Assembly: GCF_021976095.1 (NCBI RefSeq)
Contig: NW_025813483.1
Coordinates: 4,493,503 to 4,557,502, forward strand
Direction: 5' to 3'
Length of the DNA: 64,000 nucleotides
Origin: Xenia sp. Carnegie-2017
Lineage: Eukaryota > Cnidaria > Anthozoa > Malacalcyonacea > Xeniidae
Shown: positions 42,672 to 53,369 of the stretch, piece by piece
Layout: every line of letters starts with the position of its first letter
Position numbering within the stretch: the first letter of the stretch is position 1
The notes under the pieces: model-generated
Seen by the model: the letters and a program-made list of their open reading frames with translations, nothing else
Told to the model about the DNA's origin: nothing
Database searches by the model: none
Program-made: the position numbers and the translations under genes

Positions 42672-44629
42672 GCATGTATCAGAAACGCTGGCAGTCGGAA
42701 GTGAAAAGGCAGTTGGAGGATCAAAATTCTGGTATACCAATGGATTTTGGTGTAGAGCAATTGTATGAAGACTGGAAGAAAACCGTTACTCTTGCATCAA
42801 CAGCAAAATCAATCAATAACCATAGTTTTTATTCTCTTGAAGAGATTCATATATTTGCCTTAGCTAATATTCTGCGAAGACCAATTCTGGTGATATGTGA
42901 CGATTCTCATCGTGGTGCTGGTGTAAACCATGGTGGCATATACTTACCATTGTTGTCAAACTTGGTGGATTGTATCAAAACTCCTCTTATAATTGGCTAT
43001 CACCATGGACATTTTACAGCACTTGTGATGGCAGAAAATAATGAGAGAGGGCATACATTGGCCGATCACAAAATGGTGATTGGAGTACCATTAATGAAAC
43101 ATAATGGCCAGCCTATGAAACTCCGTTGTTTGTTACCAGAGGAAAGAAATTACTCTGATCGACTACAACGGGAATATTTAAACTGTTTAAAGTTACATTA
43201 CACATTTGACAATGAGTGTGAAATGAAAATACTTGTCGCTGAAATGGAAGCTTGTGAACAAAATCCACATGTTTATGGAATGTTAAAAAGATATTTTAAA
43301 TCAATGGAAGATATACATTTGGAAACATTGACATTGAATCAGCTATCACTTAATGACCAAAGGACAATCACATCATATTCAACAAAACATGAAGACCATT
43401 TTAAAAATAGTAAAGAGCAGAAACCATGTGCCAAGATTAACTGCAGAAACATTGCCAGTATCAATAGCAACTATTGTCATCAATGTAGAAACACAGACAA
43501 CACCCGTATTTGTACTTCTCCTGGCTGTGGTTATACTGCCAACCCAGATTATGAAGACTTATGTTCTACCTGTTTCACAACATTGAAATCTATACTACAC
43601 GAGGGAACAAAGACGGCAACTCCTTCAGCGTCACCTAATGATAGATGTTACAATAACTGCGTGAACAAAGGTAATGATGACCTTCGCGGCCTGTGTTATG
43701 ATTGCTATAGAGAGAAATTTCTCAATTATCGTTCTTCAGCAAAAAAGGACGTCGGACAATCCAGATCCGTTGTCCAATGCAATAGAACTAGAAAAACAAC
43801 TAACATGGGAAGGAAAGATGGAAAGAAATTTCAGGTTTGTGATTTTAATGATCAGAGGACAATGGCATCATATTCAACCAAATATGAAGACCATTTTAAA
43901 AATAGAAAGGAGCATAAACCATGTGCAAAGATTAACTGCAGAAACACTGCCAGTATCGAAAACAATTATTGTCATCAATGTAGAAACACAAACAACACAC
44001 GTATTTGTACTTCTCCTGGCTGTGGTAACACTGCGAGCCCAGAATATGAAGACCTATGTTCTGTCTGTTTTACAACATTGAAGTCTATACTACACGAGAG
44101 ACCAAAAAGGGCAACTCCATTTGTGTCAGTTAGCGATAGATGTTATAATGACTGTATGAACAATGGAAATGAGGACTTACGTGGCCTGTGTTATGATTGC
44201 TACAAAGAAAAGTTTCTCAATTGTCGTTCTTCAGGAAAAAAAGATATCGGACAATCCACATCCAATGTGCAAGGTAATACAACTAGAAAAACAACAAACA
44301 GTGGAAGGAAAGATGAAAAGAAATTTCATGTTGTTAACGCAAGTTCATCCACGCGCTCAGTTAACGTTGTATCCCATCCAAACTGTGCGAAAATTTCGCC
44401 AATTTCAAGAAAAGTAGAAACGGTCGAGAGAAGATGTCTGACTAAAAAATGTCTGTTCTTTGGTACTCCAGAGAATGAAAACTTGTGTTCACAATGTTAT
44501 GCAACTCTAAAACTAAAGTCGGAAAAGAAGACTCAAGACAGAAAAAAAACGAGATAAAAAGAACAGGAAAATAACGCAACAAGCCATGCTTTGCACAGGT
44601 TTCATTACGAGAATGAACTTCATTATCAG
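42672..44629 (+). CDS. A20/TNFAIP3-like deubiquitinase, exon 2 (rest of OTU + seven A20 zinc fingers)
   Basis: Acceptor tcaatttag. From M42674 the frame stays open for 627 codons to 44557. OTU part, residues 1-190: SLEEIHIFALANILRRPILV is close to human A20, and GYHHGHFTALV holds the active-site His (about H113). Seven A20-type fingers follow: C252/257/268/271, C280/285/297/300, C325/329/341/344, C417/422/433/436, C445/450/462/465, C490/494/506/509 and C588/593/605/608. Fingers 1-3 and 4-6 are a tandem duplication of 165 residues. With exon 1 the protein would be about 761 residues (human A20: 790, seven fingers). Near 44545 a run of eight A shifts the frame, so it ends QDRKKTR; copy B shows the older continuation. 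The exon 2 donor is GA instead of GT at 44630. A C-terminally truncated but catalytically plausible enzyme. Confidence 0.85.
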
Positions 44630-44689
44630 GAGAAGGAATTATTTGCCAACTTTTCAGTTTCACCTAGAGTAAGGTTTTTTATTTTTTAG

Positions 44690-44800
44690 CCAATTTTTGG
44701 TGAGAAAAGTGCTGCAGCATCTTCATCACCAGCTCAAAGGCTGTGGATGTTTTGGAACAGAAGAAAATCAGGGTTTTTGTTATAAATGTTTTGAGTCAGG
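44690..44800 (+). pseudogene. A20-like gene, damaged last exon of the fullest copy
   Basis: Behind attttttag the reading PIFGEKSAAASSSPAQR matches the other last exons, but a stretch is then deleted and the frame lost (tgtggatgttttggaacaga). Finger 8 is therefore not encoded here. 44801-45180 has no gene; it corresponds to the decayed spacer between tandem copies. Confidence 0.65.
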
Positions 44801-45206
44801 GAGTATCCGTTACATGTTTAAAGATGTAAATCGTCCAAGTTAGTAAAGTCCCGAGAAGAATTGTAACTGTTGGTGTTGATGTTAATGTATTCAATGTATT
44901 TAATGTATTTAATATGAAATGTATTCACTTACTTATATAAATGTTGGTATACATTGGATGTGACAAGCCTCATACACAATTTCGTAACAATTGCATATAT
45001 TGGCAATGTTGGCATTTATTTTTCACACGCCACTTTCGCTAATAAGTTATTATTCAAGAGGGTAGGACAATTATGCAAGCCATGACAAAGATAGCACTTA
45101 GCTATAATATTAGTAATGGTAATGACCCACTTGAGTACTACTACTCAAATCACAGACATCATGAGACTCAAGAGTGAGGGACATCAAAAGATAAACGCAT
45201 TAAACT

Positions 45207-45291
45207 ATGGAAATGACTTGTAGCACACTTATTTTCGTTTGTGGTTGTTTGATAAAAACAATCTGTCAAATTCTTACCAAAGATGTGACAG
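45207..45291 (+). pseudogene. Decayed A20-like exon 1 remnant with donor, copy G
   Basis: 85 bp: ATGGAAATGACTTG at the place of the catalytic GNGNC motif, then LIKTICQILTKDVT, matching the exon 1 end KTVYQVLIEDQT. Ends ACAG/GTAAGG in phase 1, and the OTU exon follows after a 73-bp intron. The Cys codon of the active site is lost. Confidence 0.6.
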
Positions 45292-45364
45292 GTAAGGAGC
45301 TCGGTGTGTGATGAGGAACACGCGAAGAACAAATAAGTCCTTATTCATTTAAACTTCATTTTAG

Positions 45365-45594
45365 GCATGTATCGACAACGCTGGCAGCTGGGAATCGTAA
45401 GGCAGTTGGAGGATCAAAATGCTGGTGTCCCAATGGATTTTGGTGTCGAGCAGTGGAACGAAGACTGGAAAAAAACAGTGGCTCTTCCAACAACACCAAG
45501 TTTTACTGTCTTGAGGAGATTCATATATTTGCCTTAGCTAATATTCTTCGAAGACCAATTCTGGTAATATGTGCCAATTTTAATCGTGGTGACT
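45365..45594 (+). pseudogene. A20-like OTU exon, copy G, truncated
   Basis: Starts after cattttag with MYRQRWQLGIVRQLEDQNAG, nearly identical to copy H. One T is missing near 45500, which breaks the frame. At 45594 it jumps from ggtgact into the A20 5'-flank sequence tcgtacattcatcaaa. Confidence 0.7.
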
Positions 45595-45982
45595 TCGTAC
45601 ATTCATCAAATTTCTGCACTTAACTGATAATTTTTCTTCATATATAATGTTAACAACGATTACAAATACTCAATTTATCGTAATGGCTCCATAATCAAAG
45701 GTGCTATTTCAATGCTAAACCCTCAGCCCTTCGTTACAACACTTGCAAAACACCCCAATACCAATAACCATTAAAAGCTCCTAATAACAAACAAAAACAG
45801 CTACCACAAAAAGCACATTACTATCAACAGGAACTTCTGCATTGACAATGCAATCCATATTTCCACTATAAATGCAATTATGCAAACAGTTCTTTTAGAT
45901 ACACTTTGAATTGCAAATTTTAAAATATATCATAGGCTTATCATAACAGGGACCCGAGTCGTTATGGAACTATAGATGTATT
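45595..45982 (+). repeat. Second copy of the A20 gene 5' flank
   Basis: Matches 18278-18649 closely, up to gtcgttatggaactatag, and is followed by the same MITE-like insert. The first codons of exon 1 are recognisable; the rest is missing. Confidence 0.65.
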
Positions 45983-46607
45983 AGCGAGCTTTAGCAAAGC
46001 CTACGAGTACGACTACGAGTACGATTTACGTCATTTTGGCGCGAAAACATTGTTGCGACAACAACCACCTGTAGCCGTCATCAATTTGTGTACGATGTTT
46101 TGTAAAAAATTCGTAGTCGTGACTACAATGTCTTTTTAAGCAAAGAAAGTAGATATATTTCTTCATTCCGTAAGAGATTAGTTGACAGTACTAGCATCCA
46201 GGCTTTAATTTAGAACCCATTTTTGAGCGCAGATGTACATAAAAAAATGAAAATATGACCTGCAAAACTTTCATGTATTTCGTACGCAAAGTGAAAGGTA
46301 AACAAACAATAAAATAGTACAAATATATCGTACATTAAACTTGAAATAGTGAAGATTTTTCAGTCTAAAGAGTCCTATATTCTCGCAAAATCAGTATTAC
46401 CGATTCGTTGATATAATTATTGACAAATAGAGCCGTAGCTGCTTCGCAAACTTTGGTGTTTTACACAATAAAAAGGCTCGTTCTGTTGTTTAGAGCTAAA
46501 ACTAAATTTTGACGAAGTGACAACGACAACAAACTTCCTCGTGCCATTCTCTTACACGGTCAAACTTCATACTCGTTGTCGTAGTCGCGCTCTTGCTAAA
46601 GCTCCCT
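45983..46607. mobile_element. MITE-like element with gagctttagcaa ends
   Basis: The left end reads agcgagctttagcaaag and the right end, reversed, agggagctttagcaag. Both run on into gactacga-type stretches. A truncated copy lies at 18650. The target duplication is not clear. The interior has no gene. Confidence 0.6.
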
Positions 46608-46609
46608 AA

Positions 46610-46970
46610 TGAAAGAGGCCCAGCGACACAATAACGCCTTCGAGAAATTACACGCATTTTAAGAGCTCGTAAAAGTGTTCCCTCTGGATCAACTCTGTGC
46701 ATCGATTGACGAATGCGTGTTTGTTGGACAAATACACCTCTGGATCGCAAAAGGCCTGTCATTCTTTTCGAGCCGCTGAGCCGCTGTTTGCAGCTGATAA
46801 TCCACATTTATGCATTTTCCTTTCTACAGTTCGTTTACTTGTACCAAATAATTCAGCAATCTCTGCGACTTTATTGTGCGATGATATTGCCTTATTTCAT
46901 GGTGGAATGCACGCGTCCGTGTTCCATTTCCGTCAGGATTTGTCATGATAAAAACGTCATTTGGTTGTCT
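46610..46970 (-). mobile_element. Integrase-type DDE transposase remnant (fossil)
   Basis: The minus strand shows a helix-turn-helix (EIAELFGTSKRTVERKMH) and TGLLRSRGVFVQQTRIRQSM followed by HRVDPEGTLLRALKMRV. This is the style of integrase-core proteins common in animal genomes. It is broken and lacks the catalytic core; family uncertain. Confidence 0.45.
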
Positions 46971-47010
46971 GATAAAAACAATCTGTCAAATTCTTAGATG
47001 TGACAGGTAA
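46955..47010 (+). pseudogene. Partial A20-like exon 1 remnant
   Basis: tggttgtctgataaaaacaa and the rest match the exon 1 remnants, ending GACAG/GTAAGG, with a small deletion before the donor. No OTU exon follows on this strand. Confidence 0.5.
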
Positions 47011-47434
47011 GGAAGTCGGGTTTGTGATCAGGAACACGCGAATAACAAATAATTGACTGATTCAATAGTTCGTAAATTTGTAATATCATCATAAACGTGA
47101 GCACGTTATTTTTTACAACTATATGCAATTTGAAAAAGAGCGTACAGACAGTAGAGAAAGACAAAGATCTGAGTCTTTTGACTGATTTTACACAATTCAT
47201 CTTTCTTGCATTCAAATCAAAGAATATTATCATCATACATTTACGTAATCATACAAATTGGCATATATAGTAACAAACGCGTTGCATTATTTTAACTTTC
47301 TCAACGTACAGAATTACTGTGTATTTGAAAATCTTAAGAGTATACAAAGGCAGTCGAAATTTATTTTTGAATGTCTTGTATATTTTATATCGTTAGAGTT
47401 AACAGAGTCCATGCAAGGCTTTCCACAAGGTATT
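46995..47434 (-). repeat. Tail block T (partial) behind OTU copy H
   Basis: Minus-strand match to the start and middle of block T (ccttgcatggac, then ctctactgtctgtacgctct and tgatgatattacaaattta), with parts deleted. The order OTU exon then T is the same as in the other units. Confidence 0.65.
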
Positions 47435-47997
47435 TTAGCTACAAGTATCACAGGCTTGCATTTTAGCTACAAGTATTTCCGTTATACACCGATTTTCATC
47501 AGTGTAATTCAACTTTAAACAATTCAAGTATTCCCGCAGTAATCGGTCTGAGAAATTCCTTTCCTCTCGTAACAAACAACGGAGTTTCATAGGCTGACCA
47601 TCGTCTTTCATTAATGATACTCCTTCATTATTTTCTGTCAACACAAGTTCTGTAAAGTGTCCATGGTGATAGCGAATCAAAAGAGGAGTTTTGATACAAT
47701 CTACGGAGTCAGATAACAATGGTAAGTATATGCCACCAAGGTTTACACCAGCAATTTGGTCATCATAGTCACCACGATTAAAATTGGCACATATTACCAG
47801 AATTGGTCTTCGAAGAATATTAGCTAAGGCAAATATATGAATCGACTCAAGACAGTAAAAACTTGGTGTTGTTGGAAGAGCCACTGTTTTCTTCCAGTCT
47901 TCGTTCCACTGCTCGACACTAAAATCCATTGGGACACCAGCATTTTGATCCTCCAACTGCCTTACGATTCCCAGCTGCCAGCGTTGTCGATACATGC
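47435..47997 (-). CDS. A20-like OTU exon, copy H, open frame
   Basis: Minus strand, behind acceptor cattttag at 47998. One uninterrupted frame: MYRQRWQLGIVRQLEDQNAG, SIHIFALANILRRPILVICA, NLGGIYLPLLSDSVDCIKTP, RYHHGHFTELVLTENN, ending ILVAKMQACDTCS and a stop. With the exon 1 remnant at 48156-48072 and a 74-bp intron it would give about 215 residues. It keeps the OTU His and the NILRRPI core but has neither the catalytic Cys nor any zinc finger. Either a pseudogene that has not yet been hit or a small OTU-derived protein. Copy G is its inverted twin. Confidence 0.65.
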
Positions 47998-48071
47998 CTA
48001 AAATGAAGTTTAAATGAATAAGGACTTATTTGTTCTTCGCGTGTTCCTTATAACACACCCGATGACCTTAC

Positions 48072-48156
48072 CTGTCACATCTTCGGTAAGAATTTGGCAG
48101 ATTGTTTTTATCAGACAACCACAAACGAAAATATGTGTACTACAAGTTATTTCCAT
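48072..48156 (-). pseudogene. Decayed A20-like exon 1 remnant with donor, copy H
   Basis: 85 bp on the minus strand: MEITCSTHIFVCGCLIKTIC then QILTEDVT, ending ACAG/GTAAGG, phase 1, directly before OTU copy H. The KTICQILTEDVT part matches exon 1; the part over the active-site motif has changed frame. It gives a Cys-rich hydrophobic start, which may be chance. Confidence 0.55.
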
Positions 48157-48309
48157 AGCTTAATGCGTTTATCTTTTTCTTTGTATCAAAGTTCTTTCCT
48201 TCTTTCCTTCTCCAGCGTTGTCTGAACCTAGTGCGAAGCAGCAGCGACCTTGCTGTCAATAATGGTCTTGCTCTTGATATTGATCTTCCATGATGTGATA
48301 CTTGAGAGA

Positions 48310-50209
48310 ACTTTGTTCGTAATTAGCATTAACAAATTCATTTCTTTGGTATTAAGTACGTAGTATACCTGGTATGGAATTCTATGTTATTCCAGTATTA
48401 TTCAACAGAAGGTCTTTTCCAGGATAAATTTTGGTCAACATTTAAAGCTAATGTTTTACTTTCTGAAAGCTGTGTAATATTTTTTATCGACTTTAATGTT
48501 AAATTTAGAGACTTTTCTTCTATTTAGCATTAGTTTTGAGTTGATTACCATGAATTCAGTTTTATCAACATCGAGAGTTAAGCATGGTTACTAACTCTGA
48601 ATTCATGATAGTTTCGACATCAGTAACTGTTTCATCACTTGCAGTTAAGTAGGTTTGTCTCGTCACCAAACAACCATTCGAGATGATACGTATATGGAAA
48701 GGGAATGATAGGCGTTTATTATATCGCGACAAAAAGTGCCTTCTATTAAAACACGATTCGATTCATACGAATAGAATGTACGTTTATTAATAGCATGTGC
48801 ATCAACCATCGAATCAAACTACGTTGTAAACTCGGTCACATTCACAACAAAGTTCCTCGTCGACTCGAGAAATACAAAATAGCCAACTGTCGCTTGATAG
48901 ACTTTATACGCAAGGGACAAAAGAAATATGTAATATAAAATCGTTTGAGCGCGGTGCTCTGTAAATTTTAAAGATTTAGGCCCAGGCCACACTATCGGCT
49001 ATATTCACGAAAACGAAAACAAAACGAAAATTCGTGCACGAAGTACATGTCAGATACGATGTAAAATTGCACGCATGTTTACAAAGATCGGCTAAAACGT
49101 AAACGGTAATTGTTGGATGTGTCTTTGTAGTAGCCTTTGCAGTGACAAAACAAGCAAAGAAGAAAAGGTGTCTTTTGGAAAAAGATACTCCTTCTGAAGT
49201 TGAAAGCAAGCATTTAGCAAGATACTAGATTCACCCAATTAATAAACGACGTGATCGACTGGGATAATTTAACAACTTGATTAAAGAGTTACGAGAACCT
49301 AACAAAGACAACAGACTCATATAAATACTTGCGAGTGACGACAAATTGTATTTCTCACATCAGATTTATTAAAACCTCGTGCCATCCTGCCATCTTTGTG
49401 TAGTAAAGTTTTAGATTATTAGCCAATTGCATGCGTTTTCGTTAACGAAAAAGGTCAAAAATTCAACTCTTCTAATCTGCACGAAAACGAAATTTTCGTT
49501 CAACATTTTCGTTGCGGCAGTTTTCGTTCTAATTTTCGTCCATATGGACGATAATGTGGCCTAGGCTTTAGGCCACACCATAGTGTGGCTAGGAATTCAT
49601 TACCATGAATTCAGTTTTACCGATTAATACGTGAATTGTAAAGTAGGAAAAGTTAGTAAGTTAGGCCAAATCATCTTTTTCGTCCATATGGAGGATAGTG
49701 TGGCGCCTAGGCTTTAGATTCAGCGCACAAACGAGTAAAATACCATACACGCGTATCTGCGTATCTTACAGAAAAAGAATGCTTTGTCGAATGAAACCAC
49801 TTTTTATTCAATACGGAAACTATCAGAGATCACAGACGTAGATACGCATGTGTTAAAACTATTTTCTCATGTCTGCGGGGACACGTTTATCACCTTATTC
49901 CAAAGAAAGAATAGCTACTAATATTAAGTAAGGAAGGAAAGAAATTCACTGAAAATAGCCGGGAATTAGCACCGAGCAATTGTCCTGTAAGCAGACAGAC
50001 TATTTCAGCCGTTGTCAGCGATTCAAAAAAACGATACGCGTATAAAATAGAACGATAAACGTATGATACGAGAACGATACGCTCATCATACGCAAAATTA
50101 TGTTAACAAATACGCGCGCGGTACCGTACCCGATTGAGGGAGTTTCTCGAATAGCCGGATAACTAGACTCCATACAAACAAGTCCTTATTTATTTCAACT
50201 TCATTTTAG
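48310..50209. repeat. Left block L of unit 3, with MITE-like element at 48970-49715
   Basis: Same order of landmarks as 25560-27990, but without the 22-bp array insertion. The MITE-like element ends are visible (ccaggccacactatcggct; ggatagtgtggcgcctaggc). The degenerate gataaacgtatgatacgaga run lies at 50030-50100. Confidence 0.7.
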
Positions 50210-50788
50210 GCACTTATCAACAACGCTGGCAGTTGGAAGTCGAAAGGCAGTTGGAGGATCAAAATGCTGGTACGCCAATGGATTTTGGTGTAGAGCAACG
50301 GAGCGAAGACTGGAAGAATACAGTCGCTCTTCTAACAACAGCAAAATCAACTACACACAACAGCTTCCATTCTCTAGAGGAGATTCATATATTTACCTTA
50401 GCTAACGTTCTTCGAAGACCCATTCTTGTAATATGTGACGATTTTTTTCGTGGTGACTATGATGACCAAATTGCTGGTGTGAACCTTGGTGGCATATACT
50501 TACCATTGTTGTCTGACTCTGTGGATTGTATCAAAACCCTCTTTGATTCGCTACCACCATGGACACTTTACAGAACTTGTGTTGGCAGAAAATAATGAGA
50601 GAGTTTCATTAATAAAACATGATGGTCAGCCTATGAAAGTCCGTTGTTTGTTACCAGAGGAAAGCAATTACTCTGATCGATTACTGCGGGAATACTTGAA
50701 TTGTTTAAAGTTGAATTACACTGATGAAAATGGGTGTACAACGGAAATACTTGGAGCGAAAATGCAAGCCTGTGATACTTGTGGCTAA
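50210..50788 (+). pseudogene. A20-like OTU exon, copy I
   Basis: Behind tcattttag: YQQRWQLEVERQLEDQNAGT, then HSLEEIHIFTLANVLRRPIL, NLGGIYLPLLSDSVDCIKT and, in another frame, RYHHGHFTELVLAENN, ending LGAKMQACDTCG and a stop. A frame change near 50540 (fewer T and C in the ctcctcttttg run) splits it. It keeps the TTAKSTTHNSFHSLEE linker, longer than copies E and K and more like the fullest gene. It opens unit 3. Confidence 0.75.
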
Positions 50789-51478
50789 AATAGATACGCA
50801 CCGTGTACATGTGGATAGCCTTGAATGGACGCTGTATTAACGATATAAAATATACAAGACATTCAAAAATTAACTAGCCATTATACATACCTTATTTATA
50901 TTAACTATTTATACATACATTAATTATGCTAACTATATTATACAACGTTCTATTCTTTGCTTTTATGGAGAGTTGTAAAAAATAACGTGCTCACGTTTAT
51001 GATGATATTACAAATTTACCACGAACTATCGAATTACAAAGATTTTACTTTCTGGGGTGCAGTAAAATTATTTAAAAATTGTAGTTTTTGGTCTATTTCT
51101 ATGGCTCTAACTAAAACTTTATGTTGGGCATTAATTTTTATTACACGAATTCGATTTCCGCTCGGCAAGTCTTTCGCTACTAAGTATTTACTGTGCTAAA
51201 TTGCAGTCGTTTGCATGTTGACTAAACGGAAAAACGCGTAAAGAGATCGTATGAATTGTAACTACAGCACATTGAAAATGCCAATCATTAAATCATTTCG
51301 TGTTATCGTTACAATTACGTTTATGTCTTATTGGAGGTTGATTACGGCTGAATGATGCATATGTTAAATGTCTGCTAATTTCAATGGGTTGCATTTTGCA
51401 TGCACCCTGTAGATACAAAGGGTGAGTTTCAATATATTTTCATGCTTTCACGCAACATTTGTTAACGAAAATATACAT
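50789..51478 (+). repeat. Tail block T of unit 3 (shortened)
   Basis: Shorter than in other units because about 250 bp in the first half are missing. The last part shares with unit 4 the variants gtcttattgg, gaatgatgca, ctgctaattt and gtagatac. Confidence 0.75.
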
Positions 51479-51544
51479 TCTACAAGTTAAATATTTAGTT
51501 TTAGTGGTACCAGCCTTGTATGAAACAAGTGAAGATTTGATCAG
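51479..51544. repeat. 66-bp minisatellite, array 3, a single copy
   Basis: One 66-bp unit with the same flanks as the longer arrays: left flank of the unit 4 type, right flank (gatcagtttgatttgttcgg) of the array 2 type. Confidence 0.95.
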
Positions 51545-51695
51545 TTTGATTTGTTCGGCAGATAGGGGGTAGGGGAAGGTTTAGGTGGGGATTACGAGGG
51601 TAGAGGGAGGTTATGTTTCACATCTGAAACTGTGATTCAAATTTTCATCCTTAATTCACAACCAGATTACACAACATTGAACAATGAAGCATGAA
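51545..51695. repeat. RPL24 3' flank fragment (unit 3)
   Basis: About 150 bp of the sequence that normally lies between the array and the RPL24 last exon. It is cut at about 51695, so no RPL24 exon is present in this unit. Confidence 0.75.
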
Positions 51696-52330
51696 TCATA
51701 GCCAACACTTCTCGACGGACATTCACGGGGAGTACAAGCAAAGAAGCATCCAAGTGACAATAGAGCATACAAGTGACAACCCATATTTTAAAACAAGGAC
51801 AAACAAAATTACACCAACATTTAGATCATTGCCGACTTTCAAATTAATGGAATGAATGTCATTTAATGTCCTCGACCTCACATATTCTTGACGTAGTTCC
51901 TCGTTGCCATCTTTTCGTAAATCGTCAACCGAAATTTATTGAGAGGAAGATGGGCAATTTCTACGTCTACACTTCGACATATTTTCGGCTTTTCAAAGTG
52001 AGAAATGGAAAATATGTATAATTATCAGCAATTTTTATGCAAAGTTGGTGCAATCTCGATCGTGATTGGCTGACGTAATTCTTTATGTGAAAATTGTAAA
52101 CAAAAAAGCTTTTGCTATTTACCTCGCGATGTATCGCGCTTTGCAAATCGCGACATGTTAATTTGCACCACAGAAAGTAAACTCTTTTTAATCTTGGTAC
52201 TTCGTCAATAGTTCGTGGTAAATTTGTAATAGCATCATAAACTTGAGCACGTTATATTCTGCAACTCTCCACAGTCTAAAGGGTTCATTCCAAGTGTAAA
52301 GTATAGTAAGGTAAAATTAGACAGATTGTA
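51696..52330. repeat. Dispersed block A, inverted copy
   Basis: Reverse-complement relative of 13990-14640, starting ttctcgacggacattcacgg. It joins the foldback element with the gtacgttaatatatttcgca landmark, which also precedes the foldback at 13740. Confidence 0.65.
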
Positions 52331-52395
52331 GTCCTCAGCCTCAATGTACGTTAATATATTTCGCAAGCACCAAGATAAGACACATGTAGCCAATA

Positions 52396-52835
52396 TGAAC
52401 ATAATAGCCCAACATAAGACTTTTAAAAGCCATTACAATAATAAAATAGAGAAGGACTTATTAATAACGTTTTTATTTCTTCTTGTAACAATTTGTAACA
52501 ATTTTGTTGTAAAAGTCTTATGTTGGGCTATTATGTTCATATTGAAAATTCGCTTTCCTCCTGGCAAATCTCTGGCCACGATTTTAAATAAACGCTACAA
52601 AAACGAAGCACTCGAAGCGTTCAGGAAATTCCAGCGTCTTGAACTCAAGCTTGGAAAAGCCAAACTCGACCTGGAGTTCCTTATTACGTGTAAGAAGCGC
52701 TCGATAATACCAAGATTCCTATGGTTTAAGGTTGCTAATCGCAGATTGCAATCCTCTAGCGCCTATTGACAATGTCAATACAAAAGCGAATTTTCAATAT
52801 GAACATAATAGCCCAACATAAGACTTTTAAAAAAG
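52396..52835 (+). mobile_element. Foldback element with a conserved peptide (possibly Penelope-like)
   Basis: Three copies of the same arm: 52396-52430 and 52785-52830 in one direction, 52508-52554 in the other. The last two form inverted repeats of about 44 bp around a coding piece (52566-52768) that reads LNKRYKNEALEAFRKFQRLE, KLDLEFLITCKKRSIIPRFL and WFKVANRRLQSSSAY, then a stop. A related peptide is on the minus strand at 62390-62550. It recalls the N-terminal region of Penelope-like reverse transcriptases, from memory only. No reverse-transcriptase core is present. Confidence 0.45.
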
Positions 52836-53212
52836 CCATCACAATAATAAAATACGCTTTCATACCATACGCATTGTCTACAATTTGTGAGGAAGATAGG
52901 CAATTTCTACGTCAACACTTCGACATATTTCCTGCTATTTCTAGTTAGAAATGGGAAATATGTATTATTATCAGGATTATTATGCAATCCCAGTCGATCA
53001 CGTGGTTTATTAATTGGGTGAATCTAGTATCTTGCTAAATGCTTGCTTTCAACTTCAGAAGGAGTATCTTTGCCAGATGATACTCCGTTTTTTGTTTGCA
53101 TTCCTTACCCCTTTTAAATACTCAAAATTATCTGGTGCGAACCAACGGTCGAAATTATAAAAGATCTTAACACAAAGATCTTTTTCTTGTACTCATAAAG
53201 ATCATTATTAAA

Positions 53213-53320
53213 TAACGTTCTGTGGTTTTTGATTGATTTTGCTGTTGATGCCAGAGCAACTGTTTTCTTCCAGTCTTCGCTCCATTGCTCAATGCCAATA
53301 TCCATTGAGAAATTGCTTTC
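53213..53320 (-). pseudogene. A20-like OTU fragment, copy J
   Basis: The minus strand reads MDIGIEQWSEDWKKTVALAS, then TAKSIKNH. It is closest to the fullest gene (KKTVTLASTAKSINNH) rather than to the amplified units. A stray ~100-bp piece. Confidence 0.65.
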
Positions 53321-53369
53321 CTCTGGAAAGAATTATATGAAAAAACGTTTTTCTTTCTTCTCGTAACAA

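Noticed and set aside
44442-44663. Minus-strand reading opposite the A20 zinc-finger exon
   Set aside because: Shadow of the coding strand with no motif of its own.
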